Numbered from the stretch's first letter, positions 10,719 to 21,966 are shown. The stretch: DNA of 64,000 nt from Andrena cerasifolii (GCF_050908995.1 NC_135119.1:20117001-20181000); one strand, 5' to 3'. Notes: generated by a model not told the origin, from the sequence alone. Numbers and translations are program-made.

Positions 10719-11020
10719 CAAGGCCGGATCAAGGAGGGGCTACTTCCATTTATATGAAAAAATAATTGAATGAAATTTTGTTAAGTGGTTTTTAAATAAC
10801 TAAAAATCGCACTAAAAGTTTATTTTAAAATATCTTTTCGATGTTTGTCTTTGAATATTATTTATTTGTAAATCATTAGTTTTCGTTGTGATTAAATAAT
10901 ATTTAATTTGATTTAGAATAAATTTCAATTATTGAAAATTTACGTATTTATTTTGTTTTATGACAAAAAAAGTTGCACAGTTTGATAGCCCCGGGCCACA
11001 AAAATCTTAATCCGCCCCTG
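10719..11020. mobile_element. hAT-like MITE, degenerate ends
   Basis: The left end is CAAGGCCGGATCAAGGAGGGG. On the minus strand the right end is CAGGGGCGGATTAAGA. The pair is similar and of the CAGGGGCGGA form common in hAT non-autonomous elements. The flanking octamers TCTGTAAG (10711-10718) and TCTATAAC (11021-11028) agree at 6 of 8 positions, consistent with an old 8-bp duplication. The interior is AT-rich and non-coding. Confidence 0.5.
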
Positions 11021-11296
11021 TCTATAACTTATGTAAAGAAAATATTATGAGTATTGGCGCCAAAGTTTTAAATTGTACATAACCTATGATTGGTGGCTTC
11101 CAGTCTGTTGCGATACGTTTGGTTGTTAACGGTATTATCTTTTATTAGATATAGGCAATTTGAGGAAATCCCTGTATTTCAGTATTTATACCATAGCTGT
11201 GCTAATTCATCTTGTATTTGCAATGCAATATTAATCAAAAAGTATTTATCGCTTGCTCCAAGGTTTAGTACCGAATCTAGCAACCCAATGTTCGTA

Positions 11297-11378
11297 GCTG
11301 CGGTGTCCGAGCGGTTAAGGAGATGGACTTGAAATCCATTGGGTGCTACCCGCACAGGTTCGAATCCTGTCCGCAGCG
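11297..11378 (+). tRNA. tRNA-Ser (anticodon UGA)
   Basis: This is an intact class II tRNA of 82 bases with no intron and no encoded CCA. The acceptor stem GCTGCGG pairs with CCGCAGC, with discriminator G at 11378. The anticodon stem ATGGA/TCCAT holds the loop CTTGAAA, giving anticodon TGA at 11330-11332. The long variable arm forms GGGT/ACCC, as expected for serine, and the T arm is ACAGG-TTCGAAT-CCTGT. Internal Pol III promoters are visible: box A TGTCCGAGCGG (11304-11314) and box B GGTTCGAATCC (11357-11367). All stems pair without mismatch, so it is likely functional; it would decode UCA and, by wobble or modification, related serine codons. Confidence 0.97.
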
Positions 11379-11382
11379 AATA

Positions 11383-11393
11383 TTTTTTTTTTT
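11383..11393 (+). terminator. RNA polymerase III terminator of the tRNA-Ser gene
   Basis: A run of eleven T residues starts five bases after the tRNA discriminator base, the usual Pol III stop signal. Confidence 0.9.
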
Positions 11394-11399
11394 CAAAAT

Positions 11400-12195
11400 T
11401 CTATTCCAGAATATCTCAAATATTGTTTAACACACATTGTATATATTTTTTATTTTTTAAATGAAAAATAAGAAATAAATTACTACGTTACTGCAAACTA
11501 TATAGCGTTCAGTACCTTGCATCTTTGAAAGCTTTCCTTATACGATACGAGGTATGCACTTGGACGAATTTTCTGCACGCTTTTATTCTGCCAGTTTGCA
11601 TGTACACTCGTTATTCTTGCCACAGTAATTCCACACAGGTGCAAAATTGCGAATTCACCGTTGCAGAAAATTCCACAATGCGCGGCTACGCTCGCAAATG
11701 TACACTCGCTCGGATGTATGGGATACGCAGATTTTACCAGCGATTAGCAAGTTGTAATTCGTCATCGCACCTACGCAATGACTGTTCCGTTCAGGGGAGA
11801 TTTCGCAATGGTGATAATAATTTGCAAATGGCACGCAGGACTCGATAAATCCTACGTTGACGTTGATACATTGCGAGGGATACGATGTTTCTAAGCGAAA
11901 AAGGAAGCATTCTGACGGCGGAGAGGGTTTAAATTTTTCGAAAACGGTAGAGTAGATTGCATTTACGATAAAAATATTGTATTTTCTCGTAATATTCATT
12001 AAAACGTTTGTCGGAGTGGGTGAAAGGGGAAATAAAATGGCTCGATTTGCGGAAAATTATTCAATCGATTCCATTTAATGCTCTCCCTTCTATCAATGTC
12101 AAGTGAACTAATACATCACGAGGAGAAGTGGGACAAAAATTTCGAAATCAATGGAGATCGTAATTTCCAAAAAAGCAGTGTTTCCAATTGACGAG
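11400..12195. other. Spacer, no gene seen
   Basis: About 11525-11860 is more balanced in composition and has overlapping frames on both strands (11525-11848 +, 11655-11999 -) with no recognisable domain. The rest is AT-rich. Confidence 0.35.
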
Positions 12196-12556
12196 CTTGC
12201 AGCAAGAGGGGTGGAACTCCAGTTTTGACAGTTTTTGAATTAAGACGTGTAATATACTTGAAAAAATTCTATATTCTTTGGTGAACGTTTCAAGCAAATC
12301 CGATAACAAATGAGCGGTTTATTGCAAATAAATAAAACTAGAAATATTAATATTTTTATTAAAGAATATATTCTCGCCAAAAATAGAAATAAAAACTTAT
12401 CAACTCAATAACTATCTACTACATATTGTGTAAAAATATGTATTTGTCAATTAGTGTTCTCTTTTTAATGATAAGTCAAAGCAATAATTTTATAAACTAT
12501 TTTTTCTAATTTACTCGAAGTTGGTAAAGATGGAGCTACACCCCTCTTGCTGCAAG
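12196..12556. mobile_element. Inverted-repeat MITE, 361 bp
   Basis: The ends are CTTGCAGCAAGAGGGGTG and its exact reverse complement CACCCCTCTTGCTGCAAG, an 18-bp perfect terminal inverted repeat. The similarity continues more loosely inward (GGAACTCCA against TGGAGCTA). The interior is AT-rich and non-coding. I could not identify a target duplication, so the superfamily is open. Confidence 0.8.
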
Positions 12557-12999
12557 GTCCTCAAATAACGTTATTCCTTTTAGTTCGTATCGAATTTTAG
12601 TACTTCCTTCTTCTAAATCTACCAGAGAACTCTAAAAAAATTCTACAGACATTCTCAGTTTATACGATCAGACAATTTCTTTACCAAAGGAAATAAAATC
12701 CTCCCCACTAACAAACAAAACAGAAAACGAAGTAACTAATAAGCACTTCTGCTAAAATAGCAACTGCAGTAAACAAATACACACTGCACATTGATTACAA
12801 TCTCCAAATTACACATATTCCTCTGGAATAAAATGTAAAATGAAAAGTACTTAGAAGCACCTGTACCTGGAGCAGAAGATTAAAGATTTCAATGAAGAAA
12901 AGCAGCGTATCAAACCGTAGAAAATGCTAGAAACCCTCTGTTTCCAGTGGGAAGAGACGTGAATGACGAGGCGACAGAAACCATTTCATAAAAATTCCT
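12557..12999. other. AT-rich spacer
   Basis: Nothing is seen beyond AT-rich sequence. Confidence 0.4.
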
Positions 13000-13330
13000 G
13001 ACCCTCGCCGTGCTTCTCCCGTTTCTGCCGCCTAAACTCCGCGTAATTGAAGAAACAAAAGGGGGCTGCAATTATGCCAGGCAATTACGCCTGCGCGGAG
13101 CAGAGAAGCATGGCCGCGCGCGGCTTTCTTCCACGCTCGACGCGACTTTTTGATGAAATTATTTCCTCTGGCGGGGCAGTAAACCTGTCGTAAATGAGCA
13201 GCGAGACGATGTGAATTCGAGTGGGCCGGAAGCGCGCTCCGCGTCGCGAGCAGAACCCCACCCGCTTCGGGGTGGAATCGAGCGGATTCTGCTCGACGTC
13301 CACCGCCGTTGTAGAGAATCATTCTCTAAC
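13000..13330. other. GC-rich island with a composite hairpin
   Basis: CpG-rich. At 13247-13295 an outer stem (CGAGCAGAA with TTCTGCTCG) encloses an inner stem built from CCCCACC and GGGGTGG around CGCTTC. A short palindrome TAGAGAATCATTCTCTA follows near 13314. Frames on both strands are mutual shadows without a known domain. It is a candidate conserved non-coding element. Confidence 0.35.
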
Positions 13331-14340
13331 TCGGCAATTATTATTTTGGATGGCTCGTAAACTGCTTTGTGAGGAGCAGATTTTGGTCAACAGTTGCATT
13401 TGTGCGCGTCTTTTGTAATATTAATATGTTTCGCCAAAAGAATTTCGTTGGATAAATTGAGAAGCTATTTTCAATAAGAAAATGGGTCGCGATACAATTT
13501 TGATATCTGCAGTGTTCAAAATAGGAGGGGGAAATGTTTTCTAATTTATATGAATTGAACTTGTGCATATTACAAGATTTACAAGAGAGGCTTCTAATTG
13601 CGATATACGATTTAAAAATAGCTATGAAGGTGGACCTGTCGGTATGGTTTTGATAAAATTTGGGCAAAGTTTGGTTTACGCGCGTAACTCACAAAATTGT
13701 TGGTCAATGCCATTTTCCCTCGGTTCTCGCGAGTATAATGATTTTCGTTTTGCAGTAAAAGCCTTCTGATGTAAAATCTTTCATAACATGACACCTTTAC
13801 CACTCGCGACATTTATAACTGACACGCAGGCGGAGAACTTATTTGGATACTTGCAAACGTGACTGAACTTTTTTCTTTCAAGTATACTAATGGCGAGTAA
13901 TAATGTAATCGACGACGATCAGAAAATTTCCTTCGACGCGATTTCGCAACTATTACGCAACTGACTCTTGGTGCAATCGTAATGGAGAAGCCGCGGGACA
14001 AATGCTTTGCAATTAAGCAAATAAGTAATCGAAGCGTCTGTAATCAGCGTTTAGTAAAAGGCTTGATAGTAAGAGGAAACGAGGGAACTTGTTAGACGAT
14101 ACAAGCGACATACTGTCGTCTTATGCGATGTGCACAAACGTCGGGATAAATACGATGATTAGGAAACTCTTAAAAGTTCTTATGTAAACAGTGGTATGAA
14201 AAAGGTTAGTGGTAAAATTATTATTAGCATAATGTAGATATTAGATGTATTAAGCACTAAAAGGACCAAGGAATATGGAAACAATATGTGATAATTTGTG
14301 GCCTAAAGATTATTAAGTTCCAATCTATCCTTTAAAAATC
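13331..14340. other. AT-rich spacer
   Basis: Nested small frames on both strands (13341-13667 -, 13563-13769 +, 13612-13812 -) have no domain signature. Nothing else is seen. Confidence 0.35.
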
Positions 14341-14703
14341 CAGGACCGGCGCTAGGGTGCTTGGCGCCCTTAGAATTATTGCGACAAAAGCGTGGCACCC
14401 ACAGAAATTTCTCCTACACAATATACATACCTCGGCTTCTTAAAAGACCCGTTTAATAAAATTTTAAAAAATCACCTTTTTCCCCGAAAAAAACACAGAA
14501 CACCACTGATGTGATTTAGGATGTTAATAAATATTCCGGGTTAATATAAATACAATATATCTTGGGTTCTCGAAGGAACCGCTTACTCAGTAAAAATAAA
14601 AAAAAATCTCGCTTTCCGTCCGAGGTGCCCCTGTCATCGGCGCCCTTGGCATCAAGCGCCCCTGTGCCTCGCACAGGCTGCTTAGTGCGTTCCGCCGGCC
14701 CTG
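14341..14703. mobile_element. Possible hAT-like element, short ends only
   Basis: The left end CAGGACCGGCG and the right end CGCCGGCCCTG form an 11-bp inverted repeat with one mismatch, of the CAGGGCCGGC form seen in hAT elements. The flanking octamers do not match (TAAAAATC against CAGAAAGC), and the interior arms are only loosely similar. The right part (14620-14700) is unusually rich in GCGCCC and GGCACC. The call is tentative. Confidence 0.35.
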
Positions 14704-14889
14704 CAGAAAGCAACAATTTAAGAAGACTAAGCGATATTAATTACTGCCAATAGCGGGACAGAAAACGATTTTTAGAAGCTCGAATACCTCCCCACAAACC
14801 CAGAAATCACCTTTCTCAGAGTCTACAAATTAATTATCAAAAACTAGCTACAATTGAACCCCGAAAACTTCCCCAGCTGAATACCGATT

Positions 14890-15800
14890 TCAGCGTAGAA
14901 CGTGGATGCAGCAGCACCCCCGGTGGATGCGAGACAATCGCGTTGCCGATAATAACGGCCACAGGTTCAGGCTCCGCCGTGCAACATTTCATTCGAAAAT
15001 ACCCCGAAGGCGTGGAGAACGGAAGTTATTTACGACACAGGCTAATGAAGATACTTGCTCGCGTACCCATGACGAGTGGCACGCCGCAGTCCACGTTTCC
15101 TCGGGCCGCGCCGGGCACGTTAGAAATCAAACCCTCCCGACGAATTAGCATATATTTTCTCTCGGCCAAGATGACCGTAAAGCTGCCAGCTATCGCGGAA
15201 ATCGCGGGGAACCATTGTGCAGCCGTGGACAAATGTCCCGTGTCGGGCGAAAGGGGCAAAAACAAAAAAGAAAAAAGCCTGCGGAGGGAAAGGACGACGG
15301 TGAAGAAGAGAGGAGGCGGAGGAAGAGGAGGAAGTAAGACGCTGCAAGAAGGATGCGAAAGCGCAAATAAGACGTCGGTCGCGTCGTTTAGTCGATCGTG
15401 GAAGCGAATCGGAAATCGCATACGGAGAGACCCCTGGAGAGGTTTACGACCCTCGTTATCCTCTTTGCGCACTCATCAAGCCGAGAGGAACGCTCCGCCG
15501 GCATATTTGCGAGGGAACAAGTAAGCTGTGACCGTGCACGCCCGACGATCGCGATCGCCGATGCGGATTCTCCGTTTCCGATTCACCGTTGCACCGTCCT
15601 GTTGCGTGATGTACTGAAATGGAATTATCTCGATCCCTTCGATTCGATCTCCTCCCCACCACCCCCCGCCCCTTCGCCCCGCGGTGTTTCGTTGGCCGGT
15701 GACGTCTTCTTTCGTTTCTTTCGCCCGTTTCCGCGAACGGGGCAGGCTTTTGCGCCGCGGACAAGGAGATCGGATCGCCGAGATGGTACGAGGAAGTGAT
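14890..15800. other. GC-rich island with long spurious frames
   Basis: A frame of 193 codons (14943-15524 +) overlaps 148- and 102-codon frames on the minus strand and a 133-codon frame in another plus frame. The translations are Arg/Ser/Pro/Gly-rich and show no domain. Codon-level openness in three frames at once fits GC-rich non-coding DNA better than a gene. The purine tract 15298-15335 (GAAGAG, GGAGGCGGAGG) is notable. An exon inside is not excluded. Confidence 0.4.
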
Positions 15801-16405
15801 TAAATTCGACTTCCCTTGTTCTTCTGTTTCTTATTGTTTTTTTTTCTCTCTCGCTTTCTCGCTCTCTCGATTATTCCATATCTCCATGTGCCATTGCAAT
15901 TGACGCGAAGGGGAATATTTTAAGAGAAATTTCAACCGAATGCTGCGCTCTTTCATTCCCCTTTCCTTTGTGCTATGATTATCTGTAGGTACACTAAGAT
16001 TATATAATGCTACCATTTACACGCTATTTAACCTTGATATAGAGTCTCTTATCAACCTCTCTGCGGAATGAAATATGAAGCGGGTTGCGTGCAACACGCT
16101 TCACACGCGATTTTCAAATATGTGATTCTGTTATCGGTGCTTATTAAATTCTCGGACCGTGGGCCTCTGGGAGCATTGTTTCGGTTCGAGAGGATTGGTT
16201 AAACGATGGTATTTATTCGGCTCGTGATGTAATATTGCACAAAGGAGAGCATTTTTGAGTGATAGTTAACCAGTTGTGATCTGGAAATATTTTGTCGAGA
16301 ACCCCTGTATTTTAACACACACACACAAAACGAGAAGAAAATAATCGTAACTAAGTAGAAGTAACATTAAAAATAATAAATATGCAAATACTTTTGAAGT
16401 GTAGG
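15801..16405. other. Spacer, no gene seen
   Basis: A pyrimidine tract at about 15833-15866 and a short (AC)n run near 16314 are the only notable features. Confidence 0.35.
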
Positions 16406-17619
16406 TAGGGGAGACCGGGGCAGATTTTGTAACAAAAAAAAGTTTTCACAGTTTTTTCTCGAAAGTGTTTTTCTCAATCAGGAAATAATTTGCGCGATTC
16501 ACTACTTGCGTATGTGGTGAATAGATTACGCAAAAGTACGTGACAAAATCTTGGACACTTAGAGATCTAGCTTCATCTTAAACAAATCTGAACCTTTGTT
16601 ACAATGTGCCCCAGTCCGGGGTAAATTGCGACACATCTGTTTTACTTATTTAAATACAAATATGAACACAAATAAACATTTCTAAAAAAATATAAATGAA
16701 AACACAGATCATTATTAAACATTTGATACACACGAGTTAAACAATCATTGCTTATTCATCTGATTTTATCAAAATCTTCTTCTTCGCTTTCTTTACTTTT
16801 ATACTTTTTTTTCTACTTTTTGGATTGTCGATTGTTCTGTTGTTCATCTAGAGCATCATTTTCTAATGTGCCAGCAAATAGCTTGCTTTATCACCATTTA
16901 GAGCGGAGTGAGTAGTAACGCGTTACAATTTACCCCGAGCTTGAATCGTTTTATCTCAGCAAACGAGAAGCTAAACATCAAATTACTAAAATGCGTGCAC
17001 ATTATAATAAACCAATGTGTACTGATTCGTTTGCGACAAAGAAGCAGAAATTCAAACGGTTTATAATGACGGTTAATTGAAATAAAAGTGCTAAGACAAC
17101 TATTATTACAACCTCATTCCGTCTAATATACGTTCTCTGTCATCGTTTCCTTCATATACGCTGAGTGCTCGTTCTTTCATCCTCTCACGGTTCCCTATGT
17201 AAATGGCTTTTTCTTATTCTTATCTTGTTCCTAGTTATTTTATTTTATTGTATTTAATGTTAGTCTATTTGTTTTCTTTCCTTTTCTTTTATCTCCCAAC
17301 AACTTTTTAGATTAGGTTGTAGAGCAACAGTTAATTCTGAACCTCGCCTACTCTCCATTGTAAGTTTAATTGTAATGGTGCAATAAAGTCATTTAATAAT
17401 AACAATAATAATAATAATTTACTTACGTGCTCTAAATACTAAAATTCTGGGCTATAACCACAAGATGAATACATAACGCTCGTTTGTGTCACTAAAACCG
17501 ATGGTGCTAATATCGTGGAGCAGCTCTCGCATGCTGTGGGTTGCCAGATTTGTCGTTCAATAGATTTTACTTATGTTACAATTCACACCCCGTGTTACAA
17601 CCTGCCCCGGTCTCCCCTA
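16406..17619. mobile_element. TAGGGGAGACC element, long copy (1.2 kb)
   Basis: The ends are TAGGGGAGACCGGGGCAG and CTGCCCCGGTCTCCCCTA, an 18-bp perfect terminal inverted repeat. TA at both edges fits a TA target duplication (Tc1/mariner-type or similar). Repeated inner phrases related to the terminus (GCCCCAGTCCGGGGTAAATT near 16607, TTACAATTTACCCC near 16922) suggest a composite or repeatedly invaded element. A probable LINE tail lies inside at 17100-17417. No transposase frame remains. It is related by its ends to 56563-57309. Confidence 0.78.
17100..17417 (+). mobile_element. Possible 3' end of a non-LTR retrotransposon
   Basis: A pyrimidine-rich stretch ends in GGTGCAATAAAGTCATTTAA and then a (TAA/CAA)n-type run (17394-17415). 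Short trinucleotide tails after an untranslated region are usual for I/R1-clade LINEs. No reverse-transcriptase residues are visible, so only the tail is proposed. It lies inside the 16406-17619 element and would be a later insertion. Confidence 0.35.
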
Positions 17620-18485
17620 TATAAGTACATGAAGAAATAATAACAGGAATAATTTCGCTTAGCTAGAATCGCATTTGCAGCCACTGTGCAGCGTCCGCTG
17701 CGGTCATAAGCAGGAGGTCTCGTTTTCAAAACCGCTAACGTCCTTGCAAATTATTTTGTTGTTTTATTTAGAAAAATATCCCTCGAGGTTCATCCCTTAA
17801 AATTTCATCAAAATCCGAGGGGGACCCATCGTATGGTCTCCTTGTTAGCCCCCCAAGGAGAAGCCTTTTCATCGCTTGAATATCGAAGAATTTGTCGCTC
17901 CGCTTGAAGCAGGTCGAGCGAGAAGACATCAAAGGATTCTTCCTCCACCCCGCTTCGACTCCGCCTCCGCCATCCTCCCTCCGACGTAATAATCATTTAT
18001 TATCCCGCCAAGTAATAACCAGTATACAGCCATGTTATGAAGTTGCGAAATTAGGGCTTTGTTTAAAAATTAGCTGCCCGCACGTTTACGCGGCCTTATC
18101 ATGAACTTTCCACCAGAGGTCCATGATTTGCCTCCTTCTGCCTCCTTTATCCCGCAGCCGCAAAGCTTCGCAGGCATTATTTCGCGGTCGAAGTTCTTCG
18201 TGATGTGAAAAACTCATGTATTTCGCAATTTAGCACCTATGTTGCACCTTCTTATATTCTAAATACGTTTGCAACTTGACAGTCTTTATTCTTCTGAAAT
18301 TCTCTTAGATACATTGTCACTTCTTCGTCATTTTATTATAAAATAAAGTTTTATGACTCCTATATTACAATAGTTCAATATGGAAGTTTTGGCAACGCCT
18401 TAATACACAAAGCAGAAAGTTTCTATGTTTGTGTTTTTCTGTCACCTAAACACTTTGGTACGGTAAACTCTGGGGTCACGACATG
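17620..18485. other. Spacer, no gene seen
   Basis: About 17700-18200 is of balanced composition, with mirror frames on both strands (17808-17996 -, 17892-18104 +) and no domain. A lone TACGGTAAACTCTGGGG near 18459 repeats the terminus of the next element and may be a solo end. Confidence 0.35.
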
Positions 18486-19005
18486 TACCGTAAACTGGGG
18501 GAGCATTGGCAGCACGGGGTAACATTGGCATCTACTTAACATCTATTAAAAAGGAAAAGGAAACAAATTTTATACATTTTCACACTTGTATTACCATCAC
18601 AAACGATGCAATACTATAATAGGATACCTAAAACAAATTTAAAAATATTAATTAAAAATTAAAAAAAATAATAAAATAAGAAAAATAAGAAATAAAGTAC
18701 ATTGAACCTAAAAAGAAACAAATTTAAGTGTTAATGTATGTTCAGATGTAGTCAAACTTCAACTTTTTAGTGCTATTTATATATGATGTGCCAATGTTAC
18801 CCGGTTACGGGGTAACATCGGCAGGTATTTAACACGTATTAAAGAAGGGTAAGGACACAAATTTTATGCATTTTGACACTTGTAGTGCATTCACAAAAGA
18901 TGCAATGTTATAATATTATACTTAAAGCAAATGTAAAAATGTTAATTTTTATATTATGTAGCAAAATGTTCCAAAAACATGCCAATGTTCCCCCAGTTTA
19001 CGGTA
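18486..19005. mobile_element. TACCGTAAACTGGGGG element, composite
   Basis: The outer ends are TACCGTAAACTGGGGG and CCCCCAGTTTACGGTA, with GCATTGGCA and TGCCAATGTT just inside. TA lies at both edges. In the middle, about 18789-18823, a back-to-back pair of sub-ends (GCCAATGTTACCC then GGGGTAACATCGGC) occurs. The sequence after it repeats the left part directly (18515-18640 against 18808-18930, about 293 bases apart). This points to two related elements fused head to tail. No coding remains. Confidence 0.72.
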
Positions 19006-19229
19006 CCTCAGCCCATTATGCCTGGCTAATCCAAATGAATATGACTACTTTCATAAAAAAGATAATAAAAGAATAAAAAAAATCAAAACCTAAATTCCGA
19101 GCGAAGCCAGTAAGTAAAGCTAAGCAGTAATACATAATTCTTAGCAACCTGCCCTGGCACTCAACGAACCCCCAAAATTCACCAGGCACCCTACCCCAAA
19201 TATCCAAATTTCGTATAAATAAAAATTCA
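19006..19229. other. AT-rich spacer
   Basis: Nothing is seen. Confidence 0.35.
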
Positions 19230-19860
19230 ATACATTTGATTTCTCTTCATTCGCATCTGTGCCATCGTTATCACCACGTGTTCGACAGCGACCGCGGCGA
19301 CGACGGTCGCGCGAACCGCGTCCGCGCTCGAGTCGTCAATGAAATAGCTGCGCGCGGCACCTCGAGACGCGCGAAATTGATGAAAGTATGCGATGTCCGC
19401 GCATTCCGCGGAAGTTTCGAGCTCTGACCAGCTTCGGCAGGCAGAAGAGCGAAGTGGATGCATCTGCCTGGCCCGCCGATAACGCGCCCGTGGACGCGTC
19501 GCGTCGTGTTCGCCCTCTTATTAATGAGAGGACATTCCCGACGAGCCGTTCAGGAACCACGTTCACCGACGCGATTCCACCGAGCGAAAGGCGAAAACGC
19601 GAAGAATCCGTGGATAGCCAAGCTGAATGAAAAACAGATGCTGACACTGACGCTCCGAAATCCCGCTTTTTCACGCGCCACCCCTTTGATCCTGAGCCAC
19701 GACGACAGCGAAGACGCGCTGCTGCGCCGTCTCCTTTTTGCTTCGATTTCCACGCGAAACCTGGCAACCATGACGATGATTTTCGGTCGCACGAGGGAGG
19801 AGACGATGACGTGGTAAACGAGGGTGTTATCGAGGATGTTCCCGCGACTCTTGCCTGTTT
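19230..19860. other. GC-rich island; 204-codon minus-strand frame judged spurious
   Basis: CpG-rich. The longest frame of the window (19336-19950 -) overlaps 119- and 80-codon plus-strand frames. Its translation is Ser/Arg-rich with no recognisable domain, signal peptide or repeat. I regard it as a chance frame in a possible regulatory island, though an unknown exon cannot be ruled out. Confidence 0.4.
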
Positions 19861-20635
19861 TATGTCGCTAAGACTCTTTTCACGTGGGCAAAGTGGTCTG
19901 GCTCGTCGCTGGTATTTATTTGGTAGAGATGATGCTGGTTTGAAGAGCATAAGTAGAATGTGTGAATTATGTTTGTAACGACAGCTGTGAGCTAGGGAAG
20001 CGTTTCAGGTGAAAGGGCATTTTTCAATTTGTGTCTCCTGCTATTGAGTTTGTGTTTCTCCTGCTTATGACCCTCGATCGTCAACCTCCTCTCCTAATAG
20101 AACGGAGCGAACGACGCTTCTGCCACAGACAGTCGTCGAATTTCAATTCCGGCAGCAAAGACGGCGCGCGAACTTTGCGACACACTTGCCTCGGATTCGG
20201 TACAGCCATTCGACAGGTGACGATCTCAATTGAGACGATGATCACACGCGCGAGCCCTTAATTGTGATCCAGGGGCGCAGGTGGCTCGAGAGCAGCACGC
20301 GTGTGCTTCCACCGTGGCACGCACGGAGGTGTGTCTCTATTAACCCCGGAAACTAGAGAGCCGTGCAAAATGTCTGCTCGAGGGAACGCTCTCTGTATTA
20401 GCTCGTTTTATGCAGACGCCGCGGCTTCTATCAAATTAAGTTCATACAGGCTTCTCGCCTTCCACTCGCTCCCTCCCCCACCGCCCTGGGATCTCGAATC
20501 TTAGCCTACAAAGTTCCCCTTTCGATCGATCGGCTCATTGGCTGCGCCGTTTAATCAACGCGAGCCCGCTGCTCCCCGATAATGCACTTCCTTGAAGCTT
20601 GATACGCTTTGCGCGGATCTTCCCTTAATTGAGTT
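19861..20635. other. Spacer, partly CpG-rich
   Basis: About 20080-20640 is CpG-containing, with scattered short frames and no domain. Nothing else is seen. Confidence 0.35.
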
Positions 20636-21078
20636 TTAACCCTTTGTTCACACACCTCGTTTTTCGAACGACTTTGACACACCTGGGTGGCTCACACCCG
20701 GAACAATTTTTCAACGACTGCCATTCTTATCTGAAGAATACAATCGTTATGAAAAAAATCATGGGTTAATTTTAAGGTCTGTAGAATGTATTCCAATAGT
20801 TTTTTTATTGAGATTTCATCACAGTTTTTGTAAAAAAAATCTAGATTACCATGTGTCGAGAAAACACGAAGAAAATCTTTAAAAAATTGTAACTTTTACA
20901 AATTCTAATATTAGAAGCTAAAAATCTACAGAGTTGTTGTTCAGATATAATATTTTGAGAGAAAAAATAGTTTGTAAGTCGGCTTTGGAAGAAAGGTATT
21001 TATTTTACATATAGAAGGTACAGAGCGTCAAAATCAGCTTATGGGTGGCTCACACCCAGAGTGTCAACGAAGGGTTAA
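20636..21078. mobile_element. TTAACCCTTTG piggyBac-like MITE, 443 bp
   Basis: It starts TTAACCCTTTGTTCACAC and ends GTGTCAACGAAGGGTTAA (16 of 18 terminal positions pair). TTAA at both edges implies a TTAA target duplication. The subterminal phrase GGGTGGCTCACACCC occurs near both ends (about 20690 and 21045) and is itself palindromic. The interior is AT-rich and non-coding. The first bases match the ends of the 8784 and 46997 elements, suggesting a shared transposase. Confidence 0.82.
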
Positions 21079-21966
21079 CGTTGTTCTGTGCACACTGCAC
21101 TCAATGCTCTTGCCAGTACTTTAATATTTCCTAGTACGTAAGGTTTTTAACTCTAAAACGACAATGTGACACTTTTACAGCGTATGTGACAGTATAAGGT
21201 CGCGGGCGACTCCAAATTGAAATTTGAATAGTATTTAAAAATTTACTTCACGTTGCCGAAATGTTACTCTAATTTTAAACAGTGCTATTTTTATGTATTA
21301 CACATCAAATTATCATGAGCTATACATTAATAATTTGAAGTATGTATGACAAACTGAAAAACAGATGTGCATTAAATTTAGGGACTGCAAAAGTTCATTC
21401 GACCATTCATTTGAACCTGGGAAAAGTAGTTAAATACTCATAATAGTGTGTGATAGTTGAGGACGGGAATTTGAAAAATTTCGCACGTGTCTCATTTCTA
21501 GGATTGATATGCACAGAGATTCCCTCAGCCAGAACTCATGCATGAACGTGTAAGAGTCACGCGACTAACATTTCACTTGGTCTAGCTGGGATCGTACACA
21601 TAGGTAATTGGTAGCGCAGGGGTTTTTTTATTCCCCTTTTCATTTCCATGGCGAATTTAATTCTTTGCAATTCAAATGGATTCTGCCACGAGTGGCCGAG
21701 CAGGGCATAGTAAGTTTGCGTTTTATGACTGCGAGCCTGTGGGGGAAAGATGCAGTGTCCAGGTAGTGAAATCAACTTGTGAACACACGTACATAATTTT
21801 GGACCAAAAGTGAATTGCTCAAGGTGAATGCAATGAATGTTATTAAGTACATATTGCCTTAGGTATGGGAATTGTATTAGTAAATATGTTCTTACTTCTG
21901 GATTTATAATTCATTTTTCTATGGAAGTTGGAGTGTATGAAATTTTTGAATACCTAATTTTGTGCA
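21079..21966. other. AT-rich spacer
   Basis: No gene or bounded repeat is seen. Confidence 0.4.

Noticed and set aside
14943..15524. 193-codon plus-strand frame
   Set aside because: Three other frames are open over the same bases, and the translation is low in complexity with poly-Gly/Arg from a purine tract.
19336..19950. 204-codon minus-strand frame, the longest in the window
   Set aside because: It overlaps several plus-strand frames in a CpG-rich island, is Ser/Arg-rich and has no recognisable domain. Long frames are expected where stop codons are rare.
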